From contig QNGE01000900.1 of the NCBI GenBank assembly GCA_008508345.1, positions 107,302 to 171,301 of the forward strand: DNA of 64,000 bases, written 5' to 3'. A program made the translations under genes and the position numbers. This document shows positions 36,163-50,176 of this stretch, in pieces. The notes under the pieces are model-generated. The model made no database searches, was not told the origin of the DNA, and was given only the letters and a program-made list of their open reading frames with translations. The DNA comes from Paragonimus westermani. Lineage: Eukaryota > Platyhelminthes > Trematoda > Plagiorchiida > Troglotrematidae. Each line of letters starts with the position of its first letter. The first letter of the stretch is position 1.

Positions 36163-36787
36163 ACACTGTGACGATTATTGATTGAGCCGTTGCCTTTATG
36201 CTGCTCACTTTTTCCATTTACCGACATTCCTCATTCTGAGGCCTTATCAAGCCGCCGGGGTGGACAGACGTAACAGTCTACCTAACCGTGTTACAAGCTG
36301 TGCTCCTGAAGCATTAACAATGGGCCAACATTTCCACGTCGGACGTGCACATTTGATGACCTGTAGGAACGGCGTAGGGAAGCGGCCAGAGGATTGTTGG
36401 TGAACTCGTCACTCGCGTGTGCGCTAATCGATTCAGCTGTAATCGCAAAGTTGTACATTACGTTCCAAACTGAGTAGTTTGTGATCGTAAAATAGCTGAA
36501 GTTCTTGTTATGTGAGTTAATATGTGGGAGATATCTTCCTCAAGAGCCCACCGCGAAAGTTGTGATAAAACGTCAGTTATGGTCAAGTTAGTTAACCGCG
36601 GCTGTTTGCTGGTAAGCGATGTACTGTTCAGTGGACGTGACGAGTTCTGTCATCAGGAATTACCCGAGAAAAAAGGATTGTGGAGTCATAGATTGACGTT
36701 CACGGAACAATTGTTGTGTCACCCCATGCGACGCTAGGACAACCTAACCCTTACTTATCAACAAATGTCGCTGACACATCAGGTGTG
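36163..36787. other. No supported feature
   Basis: Two plus-strand frames (36182-36403 and 36522-36737) of about 70 codons without recognisable motifs. Confidence 0.5.
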
Positions 36788-37020
36788 ATAATTCGGTCGA
36801 AATTAATATGAACTAAATGAAACGGCAATATACGCAATTGTTTCATTAGGAACTGCTGGAGTTCAAACCCCAGTTGTAAGAGGAATATACACTATTGACG
36901 GAGCCTAGTGAGAGCAAAACTCTTGTTTTGTAAGGATGTTAAAAAATTGGCGACTCGGAAAGATTGTCTGAACCAGAAAGCCCCAACCCTATGTGAGTAA
37001 TGTTCAATCTTTACAAACTT
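36788..37020 (+). repeat. SINE, copy G
   Basis: Family start taattcggtcg at 36788, a good box B (gagttcaaaccccag, about 36851-36865), then acactattgacggagcctag, tgagagcaaaactc, and a 3' end gtgagtaatgttcaatcttt. The box A region is altered. Confidence 0.75.
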
Positions 37021-40000
37021 GGTAGGGAAAGATTTGTCAGTGGTACGGGGAATTTCTTTTCACATAGTAAGCTCTCCTCTCAGTGATCTGGTTTTGAAGA
37101 ATAATTGGTTAATCGCGCACCCTTGAACACATGACGTATGGAGGATTTTATTTGTGAAAACTAAGCTTTCTCTGAGTTGTCTTCACTGAACTTCGGTTTT
37201 ATTTAATTTAGCTAGCCCTTTTAAATGCAGATTTTTTCCGCCTTCCGTGATTCCCTTAGCGGCCTGTCTCTGACAGTGTCGATTGTCTTAGTAGTTGATC
37301 TGAGTGTGTTCTCGTCTCCCAACCTAGCCGGATAGGAAAGTCAAAGTGGTCTATAAATTTTTGTGGTGAAATGTTCCCCAAGTTCTTTACCAGAAATTCA
37401 ATACCGTTCAAAGTTTTAACCGTTTTTGCCACCTTTTTTATATACAAAAACAAGAAATCAATCTTATTTCAATACCGCTCATTGGTAATTCCGTTGCGAA
37501 CAGAGACGATCTGATGTCCAATCGCCCCGGTGGGTTTTCTACCTCTTTTAGGTGCCTTATATTCGCCGGAATTTGGTGCACTGAAACTAGGTACTTCGTG
37601 GATAGATAATGTGAACGACGGAGAAGCACAATGGACGCTTCTGGAACTAAGTTATCGACTGGGAACAAGTCTGACGCCCATCTGTTCCTTTTTTCTTTAA
37701 TCTTAACTCACTAAAGTTTTTCAATTGTACCATTCAGTAAAAAATAAATTAACTTTGTACACATGGTTTTGCAAGAGACAATGCTAAAGCACTACGAAGT
37801 TACAGTTGCAGGGCGATTTAGTATATTTTCGGGATATGTGGATACCGTTGGTACACAGATCAAAGATGCAGTCGCATAAGACCTGAAAGGAAATATAGAG
37901 ATACGATGACAGGTCGAAGCAGGGATAATGTTAAAGCACAGAACCACGCTCTCACTCGCTCACTTACCATCAAGGTACGCGTCATTAGTCTTAGCATTAA
38001 GATAGTCACTGTGTGAAGGGGAAGACGGTTAGCGCAAATGACCCACGGAAAATAATCCATGGTCAGTCAGCAAATAGGAGACTACCCACTACTTCATCAG
38101 CATGAACGCTCAAGTTTAGATGTGTATATAATGACTGAGAACAGGAAATTCGTAAATAAAATACTTCTTACATGACTACCAAGTGAGAAGTAGAAATGTG
38201 CTCATAGTTCATACTGGAATAAACAATCTTGAGGATTTCCCCATCGTTTCGTTTTATTTCGCCAAGCTATTCACATATATACATATACAACACAACTAAA
38301 ATTTGTTGACCATTACAGATTACTCTAGCTAAAATACACACAAGGGATGCGGCATGTGGCTTGGGGGTGATGACCCCTCAGTTAACTCTTGGGAAGGATA
38401 GTTGGCAACGAAAACATACATGAGAATGAAGGTCGTTGTGGCAAACTCAGGAACACAGCTTTCGGAAATTCAAACCAAATATATCACTGGATGATTTTGC
38501 ATTCGGTGTGCTTCGCAGACGGTTTTGAAGCAACTCTCTTAATAGAGTGAATGGAAAAAGGTGTAAAAGCCGTTAATCATGTGGAATTTTCCTGAATAAA
38601 ACCTCATTAGGCTGTAGATTATACATCCGAGTTGGATTCCTAGATTACTTGGAAAACTGGGAAATACTTGGTTGCCTATGGCAAAACAGAAATACCGACT
38701 GTCAGGATACGTTTGGTGCAGAGGCATCACATGGCGTCATTCTGGATGAATTTTGAACAGCTTAAGTTTGCTGGTTCACCTTGAATGTATTTGTATGTCA
38801 TTTTGTAACATCCACAAAGTCAGCGAACATTTCTTCTTATGCTTCCAATCAGTCTGAAATGTCATGTTGGGTACAAAATGCTAGTTGATTTGCCGTCTCT
38901 CTATGGCTCTTGACACCTGTGTGTCGAATAAACAGCCAAATCTTCCAACTGAAAATTCGATATTCAAATGGATATAATCTGCATGCTGGTGACTAGTTAG
39001 TTCAGAAATCCTCTGTCATTAAATCCGGGATCGATAACCTAAACGACTGCACTTTTAAAGACCTACCTACTGAGCATTAATACTATGTCCGACAAAACTA
39101 ACGCCCCCTCGTCAGTAGTTGGAGCAAACGGTGGTTCTTCCAATCAGAAAGTTATGCCGTGACATGTTCCAATCTACAGAACTTAGACGTGTTGTTTATG
39201 TAAATATTCCGACTTTCCTGATAGATCACGTCTGATCCGTCGAGTTTTCTCGAATTCAGCCACTAGACTGTCTGAGGTAACACCAAAGCAAACCCAGACT
39301 GTGTGATCGACCAGGTGAGATTAGTCCAATGAACGGCTTCGGAAACGTAGGTTGGAACTTGAACTAACAAGCATGCCTCGTGTAAGCGGATCAGCGTAAC
39401 CGGATTGCCATTTTAAAGACCTCCAAAGTGCACTAAAGACAAGGAGGTCATGCCATCTTGCGACAAAAAAAGTGCGACGTAAACAAAGGTGTAGACTAAG
39501 AAGAACCATTCCGTAGGTTGATGGTAGGACCTCTCTTGGTTTATCTGAACTGAGGTCGTTTCTACCAGATAAATAGAACTCCAATTCGGCGTTCATTCTG
39601 AACCATAATCAGAAATACGTAATGAAATGAATGGCTGGCTTTCAGTCCTAACAGAGAAACAACAACAGTGACCATGTCGCAGTTTGTTTGATGTTAAGCT
39701 TGATAACAGTGTCAGCAGATCGGACTGATTTAGACTAGCAGACCTCACATCCGACTTGACCAACAAAACGGTTGTTGGAACAGGACTAATTTGTATTGAT
39801 CCACTTCGACTACCTCTGAGCGTACTTGCTGTTCAAATTAACGACTTATTCGTTGTTCTAAGTAATGTCACTCACATAATCGAAATAAACAATGATACCT
39901 CAGATTAGCATTGTGACTACTGAAGACTCCATCACAGACCAACCTGCATTCACCAACTTGAAAGGGACTGCAGTCTGCTAAGAGAATTTGCAATTTCACG

Positions 40001-41559
40001 TGTTTCCCGGAGTTTATGACATCGAAAATGCTCCAAAATCAGGTGTGCTTCGAGCGAAGGCTAGGTTTAGCTCCCAAAATCACCAGAATATGTTGCAGAA
40101 CATTAGACGTTGGTGCTGCTCGCTTGGGGCACTGGAAGAAACGTCTATATGTCCGGCTATATACCTATTGAAACTCACGCCTGGATAAGCTTACGTCGTG
40201 TTTGGTTTCTCTTAGACATCTGTGTCCATCAACATTTGAATAACATCCAAATAAGCAACTGCATAAAGCCATTCCCATTCACTCTATAATCATGACCACT
40301 GTGTGTTCTACCCGAAACTCATTCGATGTGCCTTCAGTCGCTTGCTATCAACGTCGAAACCTTTTACAGACAGCTTAATTTAATTTTCAAACGAGACATA
40401 AAACCGGCACTTTCATTTCATAGTACTTTTGCTTCCCCAAATCACATCCCACGAGTTGTGTGGAAATTTCAGTTCATTTTTCACTTTGGAATTCCCAACC
40501 TGAACAATCCCACTCGATTGCCAGTATAGGTTTGTGAGTTCATTAATTAGAAACACTGTGTGGCGTTTGAATATCTGAGAAGTTACCACAATAAACATTT
40601 ATTGTTGATTATATTGGATGACGAGTTTAACCGAAATGTTTATAAAACACTGTCTACAGGACATAGCACAGATCAACGACCACACCTCACTACTCGCGAG
40701 TAGTCAGTTAGAGGCCCCTATCAAGGTGGTGGAATAATTCGGAGGCAAATATAAGAAGAAACATTGGAGTACACTTCAGCATCAATCAAAATTTCCTATG
40801 CGCTAGCGTGCCACCAACAACTGTGTCCTTCTTTCGGTGAACATCTCCGTCTGCAAAAGATTGTAGTCTTTTTGAGCCATATACCACCCCTGCTAATTCG
40901 CTGCATAAGTAACACTTACGCAAAGATGTTCTTAACTCAACATTTGTATGTATGCTGACAAAGTCTTCACCAAATCAATTCAAGAGAAGTTCTTTCGTTC
41001 ATATGTACTAGGAAAACCCGATTATTTGAAGAAGCAAAACAAAGTTCACCTCACAGCATCGCGGTGTTTGTGGACCATGCAGCCTATCGTATGTCAGGGG
41101 CTTTACTTATACACTAGTCAAAACGGACATAGCTCCATATATGTGTGGTGCGTGATCAAAATGCTGGGAGAGGTGGACTGATCACTTTGTGCAGAAATAT
41201 CACCAGATAGGGTTGTCGACATACCTCCGAAACTCATTCGTGACAACGGTGGATAAACATAAGGCACCTTATCCATGAATTAAAAGTGACAAACGAAGTG
41301 CTGTTCTTTGCCTGCCTAACGTGTTCGTCAGCTATATACCCTGTCGAAAACGGCTATGAAATGCAGGAACGACAGCGCATACCTTACATCTGTGACTTCG
41401 CTGAAGTTGAACGTGGCAATGAACGACGTTCTCATCACGTATGTGAATCAATTAGCTAAAGATGCGCTATGAACAGTGGATGAGCCAAAAAGGAATTATT
41501 GAGAAAATAAGGCGATCTGTTAGGACTAAACTCCACTTATCTAATCGGATTGATAGGTA
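37021..41559. other. Long stretch without supported genes
   Basis: Short frames only. The minus frame 39321-39596 (91 codons) starts directly after an acceptor-like gattatggttcag. It reads MNAELEFYLSGRNDLSSDK at its start, but has no recognised domain and ends in a stop, so it is noted and not called. Confidence 0.45.
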
Positions 41560-41790
41560 ATGTTACACGCTGAACAACATCCAAAGTCGGTTTTGTTGTT
41601 CTTATGTGGACAGATGTATCAGCTCAGTCACCTCAAAAGTAAGCATCTGACTCATGTTTCGTCATTGTTAGGATCACCAAACAACACACATAACTACTTC
41701 TACCGGGATTCAAACTTCGGTCTGCATTGAGATACGTTGACCATACTGATAAGTGTTCCAATAATCTCACTTTAAGCACGACCGAATTAA
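41560..41790 (-). repeat. Full-length SINE, copy H
   Basis: The reverse complement opens with aattcggtcgtgcttaaagt, then tatcagtatggtcaacgt (box A), gaagtttgaatcccgg (box B), caatgacgaaacatgagtc, and ends near ggatgttgttcagcgtgtaa. All consensus blocks are present over about 230 bases. Confidence 0.78.
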
Positions 41791-43594
41791 CTCGGCTGAA
41801 CGGTCTATTAAAATTCGGTGTAGACTGATGCGAGCCCATTGATATGGTGGACAATAAGGTTATCAAAAGGGAACGTGAACCGGGCTTCAAGCGTCTGTGG
41901 AAATGAATATGCACAAGAAGACTCGAACGCGCTTCTTTAATAACTAATCCAACTGAAAAGCCTATGTATATGCGAGAGATACAATGAAGTTTGAGACTTG
42001 TTCAGCTTAACACAATAGGATCTCCAACCACTCAGCAGATAACTGTGTTGAATAAGAAGTTATTTCTGTTTATGGAGACTTCATCAACTCATCATGGTAC
42101 TCTGAATCTTGTTTTGACTGCAATTCATACTTTTGGATCTTTCGTGTAATTACTCAAAAATCTTGCTGATAACTCCACTCTTCTGTACGAACAAGAACAA
42201 CTCTAGCCAAACAATAAGCCGAGTAGCCTGTTTATCGACATTCTTACCTAACCTAACTTAGCAAAACCATTGATTAGCCGAAATTCAAGCCATCTGCTAA
42301 CATTTGCGTTATTTATTAAGCATACTGTTTTCTCACTGTTGTAGACTATGGTGATAGATTTTATTGTTTTATATTAAGCAGTAATCATTTTTTACTTTTC
42401 GTTCAAATACCGGAAGGCTTCGAAACAGCCATCCAGTGAACAAATCTGTGTGACTCAAACTCGATTGCAGCCGAATCGATGGGCGAGTGGACAATGCAGT
42501 CAGATAGAAACGTGTGCGATGCGAATGAAACCGGGATTAGAAAGGAAGAGAAGAGGACAGTGACACACAGTGACAATAAACCTGACTTGTTAATTGAAAA
42601 ACAATTCTCAAATGTGAGATGAATCAGTTAGATGGTAGAAATCAGTGATTTTGTAGACAACTACCAGTTGGAATGTAAATGCCGTTTATTGTTGGAATGC
42701 TTCACACTCATACTTTAGAAACAGTCCATATATTGGTAGTGCATGGTTGGGCGTAGGTGTGTGAATTTACGTTAGCGATCATAACTGTGGAGAATCTGTT
42801 ACACAGAAACATCATGCGAAAATGACAGATTGTTTATTAACGGGTGGGAACGTAAGAAAATACTTGGGACCCTAACCGGTTGACAAGCCACTGGGTTGAG
42901 TCCAGGGGATTTCAAAGTTCTTTATTTCAAAATATCTTGAAAGAAGCATAGGGGCCGATCAAATAACCACTGGCTCCATTACATTTGGAAAAAAACCATA
43001 CAACCAGCACACATTCCAAAACATTTTTATGATACATAGAGCACCAACGAATTCTTTGTCACATCCTATTATGTAAGGTGTAGCTTTACTTGCGATTAAT
43101 ATGACATGAGTAGAAGTGGTAGAAACTAAATGATAGGTCATTGCCGGAAATCCTGAGAACTGAAAGCAACCATTAAAAATCTGTGTATACACAGTGGGAG
43201 ATGGAGCACCAAAGAGACTGGGGTTGTACGACTAGCAAATGTAGATAAATGTTAGCTGGTAATATATTGTTTGCTTTCATGGACCTTTATTCCTGTCTGC
43301 TCTGTAGTGAATGTTTTGCACTGAACAAGTGTCTGGGTCAAGCGGCTTTTCTAACAACAACAACGCAATGATCTACAGTAGGGCAGACGGGTCACCACTT
43401 CCAAGTAACCTACAAGCTTCGTATTTTAGCCCACATTCCCAAGTGACGTCTTTTTGTCATGAGGTCTAAATAACCTCTCTAATCCGTAAGTCACCTTCGT
43501 GGACTTGTGTAACCCAGAGATGCAAAAACTCTAGTAATACTGTCATAGTTGCTGCTATCTAATCCGTTTAATCCGGTGACCGTGATCTTCGTAC
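41791..43594. other. No supported feature
   Basis: A box B-like gggttgagtccagg near 42892 has no convincing partner box A or body. Nothing else seen. Confidence 0.5.
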
Positions 43595-43779
43595 CTTGCC
43601 ACTACAAACTTGTTCGACTGCACATCGCTTGCTGAACAGTCCTTCATCTGCTGGCAGTAAGTTGGTTGCTCATCCCTACAATTTTCTGCCAACCAACACA
43701 CAACAGAAGTTTCGTTTAACTGCAACTTGCGGTTATTTCTCTTCACTTCGTCAATATAATAAGTAGCAAGGCTGTATCG
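43595..43779 (-). other. Candidate coding exon (unidentified, weak)
   Basis: On the minus strand, acceptor-like gaatcttgcacag precedes and donor-like gtacga follows 185 open bases. The peptide holds four cysteines in a CWLAENCRDEQPTYCQQMKDC arrangement of spacings 6, 7 and 5. It has mixed charge and no low complexity. I know no family with this exact spacing. It lies within the 79-codon frame 43555-43794. Confidence 0.2.
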
Positions 43780-44352
43780 CTGTGCAAGATTCAAAAGCTA
43801 CTATCTGCCTGTAGACTATCACGAAGAATATTTACCTTCAGCATTTGAACAGGTCCGCAATTTGTTCACTAAGCCTGCCTGGTAGACACTGCATATTCTT
43901 GCCGAGAATACCGTTGTCTTTTTGAGTCACCTATCTAAAACTCTAGTAGGGTGAAACTCGTTTCGTCACGTCAAGGGATTCCAAACTGATCCACACATTG
44001 GGATGTTCTGGAACATTCTTAAGCCAAATGGTCGCTGACCATACTGCTTGCTTCTGAATTATCCCAAAACGCAAATGTTCTCCGAGTGAAATTTATATCC
44101 GGCAAATTGAAGGACACTTAACTGGAAACAAAACGTTACACCTTTCATCGCAATGGACATGCAGTCGCCAACAAATTGTAATATCACCTAATATCTGAGT
44201 AATTTTGTCAAATTTCTGTCGACTTAACTTAGGTAGTACCTGGAAGGAGCACTGAGTAATTTCATGCTCGTTTATTCATAAGTAGCTAAGAAAATTATCC
44301 AAGGACTCTTGAGTATTCTCATCAGTTTGTCCAATTGTGTGGTCCAGCTTAC
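43780..44352. other. No supported feature
   Basis: Nothing recognised. Confidence 0.5.
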
Positions 44353-44404
44353 CTTTATGCCCCCAGACATGCCATACAGACCGCATACCACAGCGGGTAT
44401 CATT
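44353..44404 (-). other. Microexon-like segment with splice-site flanks (weak)
   Basis: On the minus strand, gtttggcttcag precedes and gtaagctgg follows a 52-base open stretch that reads MIPAVVCGLYGMSGGIK. Both sites are near consensus and the peptide is hydrophobic, like part of a membrane segment. No homologue is recognised. Confidence 0.22.
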
Positions 44405-47400
44405 CTGAAGCCAAACGTTAAACCGGTAGGTCGAAATAGGTGGTCATATGGTGGACAATCGGCCAAAGTTTTGTCGGTCGTAACCTTCGACTATTAACGT
44501 CTACTAGCAACCTGAACGCTAGAATGGCTTCAAGTCCACCGCGGCACTCCAGTCATAGGAGATTGCAGCCAGGTGAACAAAATTGTATCCTTGTCTTGGA
44601 GTAAGCTTCTATTCAAAACGTTTAAGTATATATGCGAGTAACGGAAACCAATAGTTTCGGTGGTTTCTAACTACCTTTCTTCGTTTTTGTTAGTGATTGC
44701 ACCTCTGTCTATATGATCTCTGTTCTGAGTGCCCGACTGCGATAAACGGAAACATCCTGTCAATTTTCTGGTTTGGACTTGCTTAGCATTTGGCTGATTG
44801 TTATATTGTTTGCACGAGTTTGTAAACACTTCTATTTAAATGCATTTCGTTACCAGTTTTCACTACTTAGAGGGTGCTAGGAGGCGCATCTTTTAACGTA
44901 GCAGTCAGGGCGAATCAAGTCATATTGGTTGATCGATTTGGCTTCCGGTGGATTGATCTGTATTAACTCATTCGGTTAATCAGACCGCAGTCGTGCGATT
45001 GAATGCCTGTAATTTATATGAACTGTTCTCTAGTGTTTACCTTCTGAAACTCCCTGTAATGTAATTTGTGCTAACGCTCTGACTATCATATATGATTGTT
45101 TGTTTGATTTGTCATGCATCTTGTCAGTCATGTATGGTATTCATTTTGTCCTATAAATTTAAAGTTTTTGTGGTCTAATTCTGAGTTGTTTCACTCTTCC
45201 AGATAAACGCTGTTACCGCACCTATTCTGTTTGCTCGACTATGAGTCAAGCGGTTGGGGGCACGTGAAAAGAAACGATCCAGTAGAGGATTACATTAAGA
45301 CTGCACGTTTGAGAACAGATAGCTTGAAAGTGCATGAGGGGCACACATATCCGTGCTCGCTAAACAATGCTCGTTACAGCTAGTGACCTAGTAAGTAACC
45401 GCTTCGTGATACTGTCACTCAACCTAACCTGAAGACTCCAAGTAAGTGGTTATTGTGCGCTACTTTAAGACTGTTCATCTTGGATGTTGTCTTTATCCCT
45501 CTAACTACAACTCGAAAGCGGCGTGCTTATCAGATTTCTTGTTATCCGTTGATATTTTACCAGTGTTGGTGTGATTTCTGCGTGGTCCTGCAGGTGGTCT
45601 GATAACTGAATAGCAAGTATTAGTGCTGCTAACCTGTATTCTGTCGGCACCGCGTTCATATTCTGGTCACCCACTACGGGCGCACACAGAAACAACGTTG
45701 TTCCGTAGCATTCTATATCCTCCCTGCTTGCGCCAAGTAGACTGGACATATCTATTTGATACGTGAACATTTAGTGCGTCAATAAACAACTGAGTTGTTA
45801 TATAGCGCAATACCTGTGGCGGTCTGCAATGTGTTATGTGAAATCCAACAGATGTCCTCAGGTTCCTGTGTTTTGTTTCACTGTAGACACCTGAGGCTTC
45901 CCCTCACAGAAATCGAATACAGTAATCAGAACACGAAAATCGAATATTTTTTAGAAAGGCAAGAACCAACAGTTGGGCTCAGATTCGATAGAAAACCCTC
46001 ATCATTGTTGACTTAATGGTCTTAGACAATGAACTTAATTTGTGATCACTTGTTAGTGCGTTAACAGTGTTCTTTCCACCGTCTTCTACTTCTAGTGGCA
46101 CATACATCTTAGAAGATCAAACTGACTAAAAACTACCTTAATGACGTGGGTGGAAGATTAGTAGAACGAAGCAGTGAAGTCATACTCGGAATCACGTTGC
46201 GTAATAACCCTAAACAGGTACATATCCCCACTGAATCAGGTTCGGCGAAACCTGTGTTAACCTCGATCTTCCTGATGACCTGTCATACGAGCTAGTAGTT
46301 TGATAACAGTGCGAAGGAGCAATTGTAAGACATTATGTAATGCTGTTTTTTGTTAACCCAGCCATTAAGTGTACAGAAAAACGTCATCGAAACCCTAATC
46401 CTGAATATTGCATTCTTCTATGATCACTCTGCAGCAATCTAGTAAGAATTATGAGTTTACAAATTTAAGTTATACCAATAAAATAGAATTGGTAGGTATT
46501 AGCTGAGCCAGTGTGGCCTATCATATTTGTGATCATATTGTGCAATCGCAATCGCAAGAGGTGTTTTTGATCCGAAGTCACACATCAATAGTCGGATGTC
46601 AGAAGGCGCTGACGCTATTAGTCTTGCTGCCGTAGGACGGAAACCGTTTACCCCACCCTGATATGCACCAATATGACGTCTGTTTGTTCCATTGTTTTGT
46701 TACCACGCGTCAAACCTACAAAACTGAGTGTTCTATGTTACCAACCGATGAGAGTAAACGAACTGCTTGCACTTTGCAATGTTTGCCTTCTTGCCAGCAT
46801 GATCAGCGAGCACAGTCTGCCAGAACAGCAGGGTAGACCACTAGTTATCCTCATTCATACTATGCCTTTCATCCAAAGTGCCAAAATTCGTTATTATACT
46901 GCCGTGTCGCTGGAGCTGTAGAACTATCTGCGCTGTGCTGTATGACTGTATGGTGTCTTGTTGAGAACGATTTCTAACTTCTACTCATCAGGCGTTCACT
47001 TTTGCTGTTACGTTGTTTGTGTCAAGTTCTTTAAGCAAGATATAACTATACATGCGTGGATGATATTTTTAGTTATCCATCGTCGGGTGTCCACTATTGC
47101 GAAGAAAGTATCGTCCACCTTTGGAGTGAAGAGCTAGGTGTTATTTCTGTGATAACATACTCCGTTTACAGAGAAATCTATAAACTGAGTTACTACATAC
47201 GGGGCGGAGATGCCACCATCGTCGTCATCACGAGGAGGCCTAGTTCTCTCTAATTCCAAAGTAACCTACAATATTAAAGGCAGTCTCAATAGCAGAATAT
47301 TTTCTTGTTCCACTCGTCAGTTTCAATACAAATTTCTTATCTCATTCCAATAAAATAACTGAGTATCTTATAGCATATGGATTAATCAAGCCATCCAAAA

Positions 47401-48944
47401 CCTGTTGTGTAGCTGAGATGAAAGCTGTAGAAATGAGCTTGTCAAGCGTGACCGCTCCCACCACAATCGTACCGCCTTAAGACGTCTACAGCGCACATTT
47501 CTATTGCTTCAAGTTTAACAAAATTAGCAAGGCTTCCTGGAAGCCTCATCTGTAGACCCTTTATCATGTCATATCTTCAGTAAAACCATGCGGAGCTCAG
47601 TTTTCGCCGTTAATTACAGCTCAGTTCATAAAACGGGATCTCTGAGGAATGACACACGTCGGCATTCCGTGAAAACAAAAAAACTAAGGGTTCAAAAGCA
47701 ACTTGTGTAAAAGTTCGTGGATGCGCTATTCTCCAAAAAGGCGCGGACGAAGTCATTAGACATTATTCGCGAGCATAAGGCTCTTTTTCTCCAGAAATTC
47801 GAACAGGTACATTCACAGTAAGCCCAGTGCTGTACCTGACAAAAATTGTTTTCAAAATAACGTGACTCGTGTCGTCAAAAAGACCGCCAACGACTCATGG
47901 TAGTGTACAAAACTTTATGGACCAAAAGTTTTGAGTGACCTCTCCATCATTTGCGTAAGCCGAGGTGCTACGACCATCTCTAATCGGATTTGTAATATAT
48001 AGGTTGACAGTCTTTAATCTGACTGCCCATTACACTTGTAGATCAACTCTGAGCAACAGGGGGACACCAGGAGATAGCGTTCTTCCGAAATAGGGGTTCC
48101 GAAAATAGCCGTGTAAAGAGAAACAACACGGACATGAATGAGTCAGAGGCCCAGGAAGACATGCACACAGAGCTCACATATACAAAAACTGAAATTACAT
48201 CGACAACACAACGGCACACTTCATTAGTTAATCGAAATGCATTCAGCGCGCGCTTTTTATTTTCTACTGTGTCTTACAGATCCATCATACAAGAATTAGT
48301 CAAGTCCTCTGCATTCCTATGTTAAAGCGTGGTTCGGATGCTCGGTGACGTATAGGACTGATTAATCCGAACAATTCTGTTCATATTGACAAATCCGTAC
48401 CACCACGGTCAGATACTTATAGGTTACTGAAGACAGATGACAAATAACAACAGAGGTGTTATGGAACATCTGACAACAGTTGAAACAACCAAAACAGTCA
48501 CATCATACAAAGGTAAAAAAAATTGAACAATACTCAGCCGTTCACAACTTTCCCACTCACAAGTACCTCCCCTCTCGAACGTATCGTACGTTCTCATGGA
48601 TAGGAAAGCATAGAAACTAATGAAGATTTGAGTGGGGAAGATTGAAATCAAACGAAATCAGATCGGAACATCAATGGCCATAAGGTTACGTAATCAGTAC
48701 CAATGCAATATTAGCCGTTTCCGGACAGAATACGAGCAAAGCAATCTCTCTGATGAACTACGGCAGAATAGATTTTTCTTCACGCTTCAAAATATTTTAC
48801 TAGGCCCTAGACGCAATACAGTGATTGGCTGCAAACAGAAGGCCGTGAATCCCTTGTTACATCTCGTAAGTTTAAAAGGCGGTTAGCAAAAAGACTCGTT
48901 TTGCAACAAGTAGACTAGGCGTGAGTAACCGTCACATGCATTTG
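44405..48944. other. Long stretch without supported genes
   Basis: Open frames such as 45501-45770 (minus, 89 codons), 46673-46921 and 47056-47253 (plus) have no motifs. A small hairpin, ggaatg...cattcc, lies at about 47645-47667. Confidence 0.5.
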
Positions 48945-49146
48945 TCAAAGCAGAGCTGAACCAAAAGCACGAAGGAACAGGCACGTCAAACGTGTTAACG
49001 TATCCACCACATGAGTGACCAGTAGAAAACGCATATGCTGCGAGACGAGCTGTTGGGCAATGTCCGAGTAAACACGGTTGACATCATCCGTGTGGGTGGA
49101 GGTATTTTGGATCCAGTCAGCCAAGGCTGGTGAGCCAGGTGGTAGG
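48945..49146 (-). other. Candidate coding exon, possibly terminal (unidentified)
   Basis: On the minus strand a strong acceptor (gattcactctgctttcag) precedes an open stretch of about 66 residues ending in TGA. Third codon positions favour C and G more than the surroundings, as in coding DNA. The peptide LPPGSPALADWIQNTSTH begins hydrophilic and ends in a hydrophobic stretch around FLLVTHVVDTLTRLTCLFL, possibly a helix or membrane segment. I do not recognise the family. If real it is a last exon, or an internal one using a donor such as gttcag before the stop. No polyadenylation signal is evident just downstream. Confidence 0.35.
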
Positions 49147-49480
49147 CTGAAAGCAGAGTGAATCATCTCTTTTGGATAGAGAAAAATGTAGCCTGGAAGA
49201 AAGATATTGATGAAATAAGACAAGAAGTGGTTCAGTATAAGAGTGCACATTATCGCACGCTAGGTTGGTCATGGAAGAACAATAAACAAGACATCCACTG
49301 TATCAGCAAAGGTGAAGAAAGAGAAAGATAGAAGGTCACAGTAATCCACATTTCTAAAAACGGGTGGCTGACATAACGAAAGATGGTTGTCGCTGGTGGA
49401 AACAAACCGGAAAAACAGATATAACAGACAAAGCTTACTTGAGCCTGTTGTAATTGCCGTCTCTTAGCTAACGGTGTATT

Positions 49481-50176
49481 ATGAATATGCTGAGGACTTA
49501 CCAGTCCGACACGGTCAACACTTTCACAACAGCATTTAACGCAGTGTCACTTGGTTTCGTCACCACGAACTATGGTACCCATAATGTCATCATGAACCAC
49601 TCAACTGAATTCACATCCGCGCAGCTTGGTCTTCGGGTGACCATCCCAGATCCATTCCTCCAGGCTGCTCAGTTCAAAGCTTAGTCTTACCAAGATTACA
49701 AAACAAAAGAATTTACTGACTTGACTGACACTGCAGCTTCTGACCGCCAAAACTTTGCCTCTTTGCTTTCAGCTGCCCGTAAACCAGCTACTTCTCACTT
49801 TGACTGTCGTCTGTTCTATACACGTGACCTAGCTAACACATATACATGGCTTCTAATCCTGTCCGTGTTGGATCGCCGAAGTGCCACTAACTACGAAACC
49901 ATGTCCGATCACTGAATACCCAAGATGCGTCATAGATGTTGCAGATGGGAGCTGCTCACATACCGAAAATTCGGTTGAGACACTGTCCAAGTTTCACTGC
50001 CACATGGCAACGTAGACACCTTCACTGAGCGGCAGACAGAGAGCTTTATTTTCATTTTCATGCTGCGGTTTATGCAGACAAGTCTTTCAAGGCGTCTGAA
50101 AATAGCGCTGGCCTTCGCTACGCTAGCTTTGGAGCACACGCTCCAAGGACCGGTATGTCAGCTGATTGCTAACTAA
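49481..50176 (+). other. Long frame with few stops, possibly decayed coding remnant
   Basis: One frame runs 232 codons from ATG at 49481 with only three internal stops (TAG at 49682, TGA at 49913, TGA near 49976), fewer than expected for random sequence. The first part has a coding-like base composition rich in third-position C. I cannot assign it to a protein or transposon family. Two separate open pieces, 49481-49684 and 49721-49915, share this frame. Confidence 0.25.

Noticed and set aside
39321..39596. 91-codon minus-strand frame just after an acceptor-like site
   Set aside because: No donor, domain or conserved motif. The acceptor alone is not enough.
42850..42915. Box B-like gggttgagtccagg
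   Set aside because: No matching box A at proper spacing and no repeat body.
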